NCBI GenBank assembly: GCA_023052935.1
Contig: CM041292.1
Span: 37,578,639-37,642,638 of the forward strand
Source of the DNA: Piezodorus guildinii
Lineage: Eukaryota > Arthropoda > Insecta > Hemiptera > Pentatomidae
Direction: 5' to 3'
Length of the DNA stretch: 64,000 nt
Below the pieces are notes generated by a model. It saw only the letters and a program-made list of their open reading frames with translations. It ran no database searches and was not told where the DNA came from. The translations under genes and the position numbers were made by a program. Shown one piece after another: positions 10,392-20,897 of the stretch (its first letter is position 1; each line of letters begins with the position of its first letter).

Positions 10392-11623
10392 ACTTAAAAT
10401 AAATAAATTTTAAAAAATCACGCTATAAATTATCACCTAACGGTTTATAATAAGATAAATAATATTAGACTAAACCGGATTTTTTTTATTGCTAGGATGG
10501 TTACCCCTACCCGCATAACAGCTGACCAACCCCAATTTTACAAATTATACAATAACTACTCGTTGCTTAAATTTTATAAATGTAATTTACATGTAATCGG
10601 TAGTTTTGATAATATTATTAATTTATTTTTTCAATATAATGTAAAAAGAAAACAAAATAAGCTGAGCAATAACTCAATTTTTTTTAAATATTTTAAATAG
10701 TTTCATTGAAAATGTTTATCGTGTGATTAACTTACTGCCTACGATTTTTTCAAAATCAAGTACCACCTTTAGAAAAATTACTTAATTTTTTAAGTAAAAA
10801 TAATACCTACTGAAATATATTTTCTTATATTTTAATTTGTTTTTCTGCTCATTGTCTTGAAAAATACCCTCCTTGGGAGTTTTTTTTTTTTTTTAAAGTT
10901 AGTTAAAATTTTAAATTTGAAGGCATAATAAGAATTATTTATGATTACTAATTCTCAATATAAATATATTTAAATTACCAATTAAAAAACAACATATATA
11001 TCTCCATTTTTATTATTTATTAAATTTATTAGTTAGAATTAATGTTATTAAATCTACATTAATCCTAACTGATAAATTTAGAACAGTTAATAATATAAAG
11101 TAAAATGAAAAAACGAGAATTCATTTATCAAGGCTAAAATATCATGGAAACGATTCATCTCTTGGAAGCTACATTATAGACAATTTTATGAAGCTTTAAA
11201 TTTATGGACATTTTTATAGTTTCCGATTTAAGACTTGTTAAAGTTTCCGAAATAAATTTTGTCTAATAAAAGTTTTTTTTTAAATACTGAAAACAAGAAA
11301 TCTAAATGTATTTCCTATATTTACGTTTTACGGGCTTGTGTGAAGGAGAGTAAATTGTCTCTTGAGCCTATAATATTGCTGTAACTTGCTTCCATCAAAT
11401 CATTTTTTATGACGACGAAACGAATGGTAAACGAATGGCAGCATAAAATGACTGATATATCAGAAAGGAGTAGTAGTTTTCTATTGGCAAAGTTCACGTT
11501 AAATATTTGTACTTATTTTTTTATGTTTTTCTTAATTATTTTTTTTCATATATTATATTTCATATACTTACGGATATCAAAAGGCGTATACCAGGAGTTT
11601 CGCTAGGAGGGAGCAAGTTGGGC

Positions 11624-11680
<57 letters not shown>

Positions 11681-13600
11681 CAAATACTGTCTATAACCAT
11701 ATAATTTTGAAAATTGAGTACGTGTTTGGAAGTAGAAACCATATTTAACTAAACCTTTTATCATAATACCTTATTTAATTTTTTTTTTTTATTATTTAAA
11801 AATAATTTTTATATCTTGTAAGGTTTTATTTGTGACACCAACTAAACCCTGCATATGGCCATTACCATGTTTTGTACACGTACCTAGTACTACCACTGAC
11901 ATATTTGTCTTTCATCACAGTTCGTATATCGGACCTTATACCTTAAAAAAACATTACAACAGTAGTCCACGGTATTGAATTTTTATTTGAAGGATTTTGT
12001 TATTATTTATTTTACTGATTATTTTTCCTAACTAACATACTCGATAATATTTAAAAACATTTTTCTCACCCTTATTTATTAATTTTTCAAGCCTAAATAT
12101 CCCTTCCTATTCTCTTCAATATATTTTTCATACATGCGATGGGGCCTCCCTCGTTTCTCCCCTTAAAAAAAAAAAATCGTTGAAATAAGCTGTGTTACTA
12201 AACTATAAACAAAAATTTATTTTCAATAAAATACAAAAAAAAAAATTACATCAAGAAACTCAGTAATTCTATGTTCTTAAAAATCTGTTTGTGATTAAAT
12301 TTGTGGGATAGAATCCTAACTTTATTTATATTCCTGACTCCATTAAAGCTAGCATAATTTGCTCGTAGTTCTAGATTATTTTAGTTGATATTAAATTTAT
12401 TTATTTGGTATTCCTATTTGGTATTATAGGGTCTTGATTCACTAGCTTTATATTGAGTTTAACAGATCAATGTCTCTAAAAGACTCCTAAAGTCTTGAAA
12501 CCTTGTGTTCATTATTAATTTTAAGTTTTGAGCTTTTATTTAATATAAGCTTTACTTTTAAGCTTCTTTTAAGTTTTGGAGATGTTTTTTTGTCTTGTTC
12601 ACGTGTCTGTACCGTATGCATGATGTTACAATTTGTTTTATGGCCAGTACTATGTTTCATGTGTCACAGAATGACTGATCCAGGCTAATAAACAATAACG
12701 GATGATTATAACAACATGCAATAGATCTTTAGCCCTATCGCTCTGAGGGGCTCGCTCCTCTTGCTTGGCCCAATATAAAAGTTTTAATAACTTCATAAAT
12801 TCAACCCCCGGGCTTCCCCTCCACTTATACCCTCAGTGGAATGTTATTCAACCAAATCAAAGGAGAAACTCGTAATTTTTTATTTTTTTTACATCGTTTG
12901 AGTACACATCTCCCTTCCCTCTCTCCATACAACAAATATTGAAGAATTTTAATATTTACATAAAGAACTAAGTTTTTTTTTATAGTAGGACATGAGTTTT
13001 ATGATTATTGATTATCTTCTTACTTTGTTTCATGCTGCATACTGTACTTTGCTAAACTATGAAAATTCGAAGGCCAAGCCAAAGAGAAAAGTGTAAATAA
13101 GGGTTACAGGCCCCTTATCTGACTAACTTTTCTACGCTATACTCCTTCGACTATTTGAACTATTTAGAGTCATATTCTGTTTAAGTTTTCCTAATTTTAA
13201 AAAGAAACAATTGAAAACATAATTATATAAATAGAAAAATGTGTGGAAGCGACACTAGTGATTATGTGGATGTAGGAACCAGAGAGAACAATAGAAAATG
13301 CGGGAATATCTCGATTTGACAAAACTGTCTACTCACTCTTAAGCCATTTTATGTCTATGTTCCATGATCTCTGCATATACAAAATTATATCAAGAACCTT
13401 GGTTTCTGTGAACTCCTTTCAAAACACAGGGCGCATAATGATACAGTTTTCACTATTATTTAGGGATGTCATTCCTGAATGTTCATAAGTAAAATACATG
13501 GCAATTACGTTTTTCTTTGGTAGTGAAAATAAAATTGTCTATACTAAAGTAATAAAAAAATTATTTCTGAATTATGAGTAGTAATATCTTCTTATTCTTC
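10392..13600. other. Long AT-rich stretch without recognisable genes
   Basis: Only short frames and homopolymer runs were seen. A (TA)n tract followed by poly(T) lies at 11627-11680. No mobile element was recognised. A short GC-richer patch around 12725-12775 is unexplained. Confidence 0.5.
11627..11680. repeat. (TA)n microsatellite followed by poly(T)
   Basis: About 19 TA units run directly into about 16 T residues. Confidence 0.95.
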
Positions 13601-13605
13601 CTCTT

Positions 13606-13858
13606 CCAGTGGCGCGACAGTCCGTGTATTCTGCTGGGAGAATGGTGTTTCTCGATGAATTGTATATAATAGGATCATCACCCTCTACTTTTGTGAGTGG
13701 CCGCAGTTGGCTGACGGATCACACATAACCGGGGGAGAGGATTTGAGTGAATCACTATTAATTTAAATGATTGAAAAAGAACCCTCGGGACTGGGATTCG
13801 AACTCGCAACCTTAGACGTGGGAGTCCAGCGCGCTAGCCACTCAGCCTCGGTAGTGAT
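13606..13858 (-). mobile_element. SINE-2 (tRNA-derived), copy 1
   Basis: The minus strand begins with a tRNA-like head: A-box-like TGAGTGGCTAGCGCGCTGG and B-box GAGTTCGAATCCC. The body includes CTCTCCCCCGGTTATGTG and CGGCCACTCACAAA, the same order as the copy at 62281. The long gap between the promoter boxes resembles a tRNA with a long variable arm such as tRNA-Leu or tRNA-Ser; this is inference. Confidence 0.82.
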
Positions 13859-13929
13859 ATAGACATCTATGCCGTTGAAAAGCACAAGATTTTAGAAAAG
13901 TTAATATGCAGTAAAATAAATCGTACAAG

Positions 13930-14040
13930 TTTTTATAAGCGCGTGAACTTATGAACATATGTTATTTACGATGAGGGAGCTTATGGTAATTCATAAAGTA
14001 TTGTACTTAAGATTTCAGAAAAAATATTGCGTGCCAAATA
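13930..14040 (-). repeat. Interspersed repeat AR2, fragment
   Basis: The reverse complement reads GAATTACCATAAGCTCCCTC, then ACATATGTTCATAAG, closely matching 18115-18185 (plus) and 48345-48415 (plus). Class unknown. Confidence 0.6.
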
Positions 14041-15355
14041 GTACGTGTTTTTTAAATAAATGGAATGTTCTTATAAATTCGTAAACGAACATTGTTAATA
14101 ATTATTTCTACTACAAGAACATTTCATGAGAACAGATGTTTCTCTGTAAACTAAATGGGACATCCTTGGAAAATAAATTCAACTTTAAAATAAATTTAGA
14201 AAACGTTTATTTGAAATATAAAATAGTAATAGATCAAATAAAAAAGTATTTTATTATAAACTATTTTACACAACAAACAAATATACTGGACCAATTTTAA
14301 TTTGTTGACCAATTTTTGTTTCTAATTTCTGCCAATTAGAAACAATTATATTATTAAACGTAATAATGAATAGACGTAATAAAAAACATACTATTTTCTT
14401 CTTAAGATACTACGCTGAACTCATAATCCCAAAGTGATCCACTCTTAAATGGTCTAACTTAACTTTATTAAACATAAATTACACCACATTTAAATTGCAC
14501 CCTAGACTAGCTTCGCTTGTCTGTGATATAAATTTTAGATTTTCTTCCAATTTTTGGTACCCACTTTACAGAAGCTGGATGAGGCCCAGAAGGTTCTGCT
14601 AATGCATGAATACCAGTTTAAAATCACAGATAAAATAATTCTTTCACCAAACTAGAGTTTATATGTGAAACCCACAAAGTAGTAGTCCAGAACTCTTTCT
14701 CTGAGGTAAACAGATCCACGGGTTAGGACTCATAAAGTAAGTGAATATCAATTTTATCCGATTTTTAAGGTTATTAAGTAAGGAGGAAACATTTCTGAAT
14801 CTGTTTCCTACAGTAACATCTTGAAAGCATACAATTATATGTGTTTTTAATATAACTGTTTTGTTATGAGCTTCTCTTGATAGTCCATGTTTGATAGATA
14901 TGCGTATGCTTGATAGACCAAGTTTGAATACGATATACATTTATGAAGAAGCTGGATAGACCGAGTTTTTTCATTATTGTTTGAAAAGGGATCGAATAAT
15001 TTCATTTTTAAATAAAAGAAATATACTTTACGAAGCTTAACACTAGAGGATTATAACCCTAAACTCAGACAATTGAACTGTTTACGTTGCTAACAAATTT
15101 TAATGTATTTCAATACAGAAAGTTCAGCTAAGAAGTGACCTCAAATATCTCAAGAAGGTCCTATATCTCATAATCTTATTAAAATTTATAATAACACAGG
15201 AATTATAATAACAAACAATTTTATTACGGATATGTGGCATATGAGGATATGTCATGTTTTAATGGATCAGACTTAGATCAGAATGTTTTAGAACCATTGA
15301 TCCAACGATGAAATGTTCATTATATGCTATATATATATATATATGGATTATTTTG
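14041..15355. other. AT-rich spacer with a SINE-1 scrap
   Basis: Apart from the SINE-1 fragment at 14538-14640, nothing supportable was seen. A short (TA)n lies at 15327-15343. Confidence 0.5.
14538..14640 (-). mobile_element. SINE-1 central fragment
   Basis: TTTTTGGTACCCACTTTA followed by an eroded match to the GGAGGGTCTCCATACC region is the SINE-1 body on the minus strand. Head and tail are missing. Confidence 0.6.
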
Positions 15356-15610
15356 GTGCCCATATGGCAAAATGGTATAAGCCACTTTTTCTAGAAATAA
15401 GAGTTTTTCACATTCTGGAGTGTCCATTCGTTTATGTTTAGAACGTGGTTCGTTTTTTTGTACAAGGTAGAGTTGTTGATTAATAAACTGTAAGAGAAAC
15501 ATTTATGAGATAGTGGCCCTTTTGAACATATACGATTGACACTTCAGAATGTATAAACAAAAAATTAATACTAAAAAAAGTGAATAAGTCACATTTAGCC
15601 ATATGGGCAC
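15356..15610. mobile_element. Foldback MITE, copy 1
   Basis: The ends GTGCCCATATGGC and GCCATATGGGCAC are perfect inverted repeats. The interior is also inverted: CATTCTGGAGTGTCCATTCG on one side mirrors GACACTTCAGAATG on the other. It is 255 bp with no coding capacity. A diverged copy lies at 41535-41770. The target-site duplication is not clear, so the transposase superfamily is not assigned. Confidence 0.75.
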
Positions 15611-16540
15611 AGATTTAGCACATTGTATTAGAGTATTGAGTATTGTGATAATTTTCTCGTTGTTAGTGTGACTAATGACTTTAATTTTATTTTGTCAGGT
15701 AACGACAAAAAATTCTTTTATATCATGAATAATAAACATTTGTTGGATAATTAACACTGACCAACTCACTTCAACAGTGAGGCTAACAAATTTAATGGAA
15801 TCATAAATTTTCACTTTTCTTTGACTGTATCTAAGGGAATTTTATCTATCAGCTACGTCTGTCTTAACCTTGGATTGTTATATGTCTTAGAATAGATTGT
15901 TGAATAAACCCGTGAAAATATGTATTTCCGTTTTACAGTAACCTGGGAAAGTGCTAAAAGAATCAATTATACAAGGTTTCTCATATATGTCTTGTCATAT
16001 TGTAGAGGCAAATATGACGTTTAGTGAAACATAAAAGTTCATATAATCCGGTTCTTTGTTAGTTTTTAAATTTTCCGGATCTCAGGAAAACGTTTTATTT
16101 AATTAGCTTTGAAATGGTGCAAATCAAACCTACCTTCATTGGCCAATCAAGAATGAGAGAGGAGGCAATAAAAAAAAAAAAGTGGGCTTAATATGATATT
16201 TTTCTGTGCGTGCAAACCAATTCCATATATTTGAGTTTTTTTCTGATGAAAACCATGGACAACATAATATGGATAACTCAAACTTTGATTTTTCTCTCCA
16301 ACTGTTCAGAATCGGACTAATTACCATATCGAGTATCTGCTTCCACAATATGACGAAGGCAATACTTAGGTTGTAGTTAGAATCAGATATTGTTTTTCGA
16401 GGTGTTATAATTTTAAATGAAGCCTTTTATGGGAAATCATGAGTTGAATCAAACCCTCAACGTCTGGACCCAATGGCACTCACAAATATGCCCGTTCATA
16501 TCACTCAGAATTTAATTAAAAAGACAGAGCCTGGAATATA
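15611..16540. other. Unannotated AT-rich spacer
   Basis: Nothing supportable seen. Confidence 0.5.
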
Positions 16541-16544
16541 ATTA

Positions 16545-16745
16545 CTGCTAGGAGATGGAAGTAATATGGAGGGGCTGGAGGGCGTTCCAGTGTCCCAGAG
16601 CAGAGGTCCAAGAAAAAAGCTATTATCCTGAATCCGGGATATTGTGGCCGCCTTTAGTGCTCATATCCTCGCCGGGAGACCCTTATAAAGCGCAGATTGG
16701 GCTACTCTTCTACCCTCTATATCCCCATCTTTCTTCATACTCCAG
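16545..16745. other. GC-richer island, possible conserved non-coding element
   Basis: Contains TATTGTGGCCGCCTTTAGTG and TCCTCGCCGGGAGACCC in an AT-rich surround. A 66-codon frame crosses it without recognisable domains. No repeat similarity was seen elsewhere in the window. Confidence 0.35.
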
Positions 16746-16949
16746 GGTTTTATAATTATTAATTTTTAGAAATGAGAAAGGAATTGTTTAACCCATTTAT
16801 AGTTTGACCTTACGTATATGCATTATACCGTTTTATTACACAAATAAATCCGTATGATTCAAATAAATATAGAATAAATTTATCTGGATATTCCACATTA
16901 ACGTTATTAAGATTAATCTCGATAAGATAAAGAAAACCATGAATTTATT

Positions 16950-17560
16950 TTATTTTTCTCCCTGCCCTGCCTGTTAGGCAATACGGGTATTGCAGCAGTG
17001 GGATGGTAAGCATGACTGCATAACAACCCACTGCTGCTATAAAAGCGGTAACAATGTTATCCTGTGCACACAGGTCGAATCATTCTTCAGATCAGCCACT
17101 GTCCTGCTCCGCTCCTCCTCCGTCCGGCGGTCTGCCTGGAACTGGGCCTTCCTCTCTCCTCCTCCGGTCCATGTGGGAAGCAGCTCCTCCTCTTCTTCCT
17201 CGCCTGTCTAGAGGTCCTCGCGGGTCTTGCGGGGAGCAAATATTGAAGTGGGCTGGCCCAATAGCGGTTTTCCACCCGTTCACAAAATTTTTGTAGTACG
17301 GGTAGTTATGCCTATTGACCAGCCGGGGAAAATCGTTTTCAGTGAGGGCGTAGAGGCCTGTATCCCTCGATAATTTAGCTCTTAATGAATCGAAGGCGGT
17401 GCAGTCCATGATGACGTGCTCAGCAGTTTCCGGGATATTGCAGCTATGGCATAAGGGGTTAATGTCTATTCCATGGTGATTAAGCTTTGATCGGAACGCC
17501 CCATGCCCCGTGAGGAATTGCGAGAGCCTTATTAAAATAATGCGAGAAATCTTGAATTAA
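16950..17560 (-). pseudogene. LINE 3' end with C-terminal zinc knuckle (R1/I-type)
   Basis: The minus-strand translation from about 17550 reads RLSQFLTGHGAFRSKLNHHG, then PLCHSCNIPETAEHVIMDC, then AFDSLRAKLSRDTGLYALTE. This is the CCHC knuckle (C-x2-C-x7-H-x4-C) found near the C-terminus of R1/I-group LINE reverse transcriptases. After about residue NGWKTAIG it continues into a proline- and arginine-rich tail. The copy keeps only its last 150 or so codons. It is GC-richer than its surroundings, which suggests a younger insertion or a different compositional origin. RTE is less likely because that tail lacks this knuckle. Confidence 0.75.
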
Positions 17561-17597
17561 AATTATAGTTAAATTATTATTTTATATTGTACTAGTA

Positions 17598-17920
17598 GGG
17601 GAGCGGCGTGGTCTAGTTTGTAGAGTGCTAGTCTGCTGTGCTCCGGGTCCTGGGTTCGAATCCCGGCTGTGACAAAATGTTATTTATTTTGTTATTTCGG
17701 CCGGGGGACGATCCTGGGGTATGGAGACCCTCCTGGGGCACATCCAATCTCTATAAAGTGGTTACCCAAAATAGAGGAAAAAACCTGGTGTCTAAGCGTG
17801 ATCTCGGCCGAATCACCCCTCATTGCACGGCCTTTGGCCTAGAAACAGTACAAATCTCTACTTGTATTGAACCCAAAACTCTTCATGGGTTGTAGTGGTA
17901 CAGGTTTTATTTATTTATTT
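17598..17920 (+). mobile_element. SINE-1 (tRNA-derived), best-preserved copy
   Basis: The tRNA-like head has an A-box region (TGGTCTAGTTTGTAGAG) and a B-box (GGGTTCGAATCCCGG). The body follows with TATGGAGACCCTCCTGGGGC, GATCTCGGCCGAATCACC and GGCCTTTGGCCTAGAAACAG. The end is CATGGGTTGTAGTGGTACAG plus a T/A-rich tail. A perfect 17-bp duplication, TTTATATTGTACTAGTA (18 with one extra T), lies at 17581-17597 and 17921-17937. The internal boxes would allow RNA polymerase III transcription if still active. Confidence 0.93.
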
Positions 17921-18099
17921 TTTATATTGTACTAGTACCCCTTCTTCGCCCTGGTATAATTTAAATGTGATGTCATCTATGTTTAAAATAGAACAGTTGG
18001 AATTTAACAACTTTCAATTTATTTTAACGACTTGGTAGGATTCGCTAAGAAATGTTTTTTTCTATAATCTTGCGTACTTTATGGAAGAATATAACTTTT

Positions 18100-18200
18100 A
18101 TGATTATTTACGTTGGCGGCAATGAATTACCATAGCCTCCCTCATTGCAAAATTACAAATAACACATGTTCATAAGTCTAAGTGCTTATAATCACTTTCT
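18100..18200 (+). repeat. Interspersed repeat AR2, fragment
   Basis: GAATTACCATAGCCTCCCTC followed by AAATAACACATGTTCATAAG matches the fragments at 13930 (minus) and 48340 (plus). Confidence 0.6.
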
Positions 18201-18279
18201 AGCAGCTTTCACTCATGTTTCAGGAATAATTTGCTGATGGCTTGGTCACAAAAAATAATTTTCTAACGGGTAAATATAT

Positions 18280-18470
18280 AAATTGAACGAATTTGATTAT
18301 CAATCAAAGGAGAAAAGAGCAAAAATATTCATAAATAGTAATATAGATGTATAATATACCGTTGGAAAGCTAAATGTTTGAGATAAAATGTTATTTTATA
18401 AACAAAGTCGTGAAAGGTAATTTAAAGTGACGAACTTTATGAACAACCGAGATAAGTGAATGCCGTGCGA
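18280..18470 (+). repeat. Interspersed repeat AR1, 3' part
   Basis: ATCAATCAAAGGAGAAAAGA, ATATACCGTTGGAAAGC and GAGATAAGTGAATGCCGTG match the 3' parts of the AR1 copies at 19615, 40640 and 24975 (minus). No protein is recognised. Confidence 0.6.
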
Positions 18471-19260
18471 TGCCTGCACCAGATTTTTTTCAATTTGAAT
18501 TTCATCTTAACGAAATTACTCTATTGTCCAGTACAGTAGTACAATCTGTCTTACAACGTAGTTAAGCTTGAATGTATTCTGTACTTTTGATAAGAAATAA
18601 AATGAAAATAGTTTTGATTCAGCTTATTTACTCACCAAGTTATCTCGTAAAGTGCATCTTTATTCCATTTTCTTAAATTTCATAATGAAAAGAAAATTAA
18701 ATAGAAAGAAAAATGATGGTAATTAAACTATACTCAAAGATGTAGATGGGAATATATTGCGTTGGGGGAGCACTTCTTATGATATACGAGCAGTTTATAA
18801 GAGGCCGAGCTAAACCTGAAGTTTATGGGCACACTGCTTCGAGAACCCACCCAAAGTTTGCTATAAATTATTGCAGGGTGGGACAATGGAGGCTCTTTCT
18901 ATAGCCACTGCTAGCCACCTTTCTCTAAAACATCGTTAGGCAGTATTAGTAAGAAGTTGATCTTCGTGTGCTCCGGATCGTTTATGATTATCGTATTTTA
19001 TTTAATTGAAAATATTACCGTAAGTGAGGAAGGTATGCATTAACGATTATTCACTTTCACCTATGCTCACTCAAACAAGTTTCCATACACGCTAATATAA
19101 CTAGATAAATACAAATGAAGGAATTCAAGAAATTTTCAAAATTTCTATTAGTATTATTTGTATGGGATTTTTTATTTTTAACATGAATAAATAGATCAAA
19201 CCGAATAGAAGAAAAAAACACATTAATTTAATCAACTATTACAAAAACCTTACAGAAACT
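18471..19260. other. Spacer with a GC-richer patch at 18740-18960
   Basis: The patch containing GTTGGGGGAGCACTTCTTA and GGACAATGGAGGCTCTTTC may be a conserved non-coding element. The rest is AT-rich with nothing supportable. Confidence 0.35.
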
Positions 19261-19271
19261 ATCAAAAAAGG

Positions 19272-19605
19272 AAGGTTTCCATACACTATAAAAAATATTT
19301 TTTTTTTTTTTCCTAGTAAAAGTTGGTTCTCATTTCTCTTAGAATTTCAATTAGCCATTTTTTATCCTTATAACCAGCTTTTTGGTTACCTCATGGTTAA
19401 TTGCATTCCATTCCTTTGTTATCGCAGCTTCAAGCTCTCTCTTGTTTGAATGTTATGGTTTTTCATTCGCCGTCCCAATTCATCCAATAAGTGTTCAACA
19501 GGATTTACGTGGAAGTAGTATTAGTCGTTTGGGAACATTGTTGATCAAGCATTTTTTTATTGTTTGAGCATTATGTTTAGTGTCAGTAAAGTTAATACTG
19601 AAATA
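19272..19605 (-). pseudogene. Tc1-family transposase, C-terminal relic
   Basis: The minus-strand translation in two frames gives DTKHNAQTIKKCL, then PVEHLLDELGRRMKNHNIQT, then ELEAAITKEWNAINHEVTKK. This is the end of the DDE domain of Tc1-type transposases: D-x-KH-x-A, the region just before the last acidic residue, then the EHLWDELGRR and EWNAI motifs. Several frameshifts and stops are present and the N-terminal DNA-binding half is missing. The end GTGTATGGAAACC near 19262-19276 may be what remains of the 3' terminal inverted repeat. Not functional. Confidence 0.8.
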
Positions 19606-19614
19606 AGGTTTTAT

Positions 19615-20175
19615 TATAGAGATAAGATTTGTACATATTAGTCGTACGAAGCTGAAATTTCACCTTTATGACTACTATAACCCAGAGATGTTACAGCGAA
19701 TTTTTCACCAAAATCGGCTAACTAGAAGAGCCGCTTTATTCTATGCATTTTGGAGCTTTTCACGATTTTCTAAAAAAACTGAGTTAACGATTTTGATTAA
19801 ACTCTTTAAACCGATGTAAAATTTTAGGTCTTTAATATCAGGTAGGTTTCATACTGATTGAATTAGTCTGACAGGGATTGGAATATATTTAGGGATATTT
19901 TAAATTTCCTTCCTCTAAAGTACCTTTAATTTTGTAGATCCGAAAAAGTTAACCATATCATTTTGTTACCATTAATAAAAAAAAGGTTGTATATATAATT
20001 TGAACGAATTTAATGACCGAATCTAGAAGAAAAAAGTAAACATATTTTTTAGGTAATTTTTCTTTTCTGAACATAAGAATAGTTATATAGATGTGTTACA
20101 TACCGTTGGAAAGAAATGTTTTATAAAAAAATTGTAGAAGGTAACGTGGAGTGAGGAATAGGACATAAAGTTAAG
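19615..20175 (+). repeat. Interspersed repeat AR1, long copy
   Basis: Runs from ACGAAGCTGAAATTTCACC through GAGATGTTACAGCG, TTCCTTCCTCTAAAGTACC and TACATACCGTTGGAAAG to GGAGTGAGGAATAGGACATA. The same segments occur in the same order at 40640-41480 (plus) and, inverted, at 24975-25860. Consensus is about 0.8-0.9 kb. No open frame survives and no terminal repeats were identified, so its class is unknown. Confidence 0.7.
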
Positions 20176-20853
20176 TGATTATTGTACACAAAAATTTGAT
20201 ATAATTTATTCTAAAACATATGTTTCAAAGGGATTTTTTGAAATGTATTTAAAGAAATTTACAACAGTATTGATTCAATGCAAGTACATGTACTGCGCTG
20301 TGCGTGCTAACCAGGTTTTTAGATAAAAAATATTAGCAAAATTACTAAACAAAATACTTTGAAAAAATATTTAAAAAATATATTATTATAAAAAATATTA
20401 AAATTACTAAAAAATATTACCTGGTTATAAAATTATAAGATAAGGTGCTGGGTTCCATAATAAGAATTCAAAATTTTAAAATATAGATTCTAAAAGTGAA
20501 GCTACATCTAATAAGGATGTTTCCATGCCTGCTCACTCAACAACCTCCTAATCAAATTATAGAATGTTTACATTTTGCATTATGGCTGTCTCCCTTCTTT
20601 CTACCTCATCATTTAGTTGTTAACTGGTGTTTGTGCGGTTAGGTCCACTCTCAGTCCGTAATTATATATATAAATTGTTATTGAGTTAATTAATTTTACA
20701 TCTATTTATTTTACTTTTATTTTGAAATAAGAATGTATAAAAACCGTTATATTACAGTGCTTAGTTTATAACTATGTTGCTACATGAAACTTTTCACCAC
20801 TATCACCACAATAGTAAGTTCTTAAGTAATTATTTTATTTTTTTTAAATCAAT

Positions 20854-20897
<44 letters not shown>

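Noticed and set aside
17054..17296. Plus-strand Ser/Pro-rich frames in the GC-rich block
   Set aside because: Antisense of the zinc-knuckle LINE tail, where the minus-strand reading has recognisable motifs.
17630..17675. True tRNA genes at the tRNA-like heads, for example 17598, 46885 and 62281
   Set aside because: Each head is followed by a conserved SINE body and duplications; the acceptor and anticodon arms do not form a proper cloverleaf by eye.
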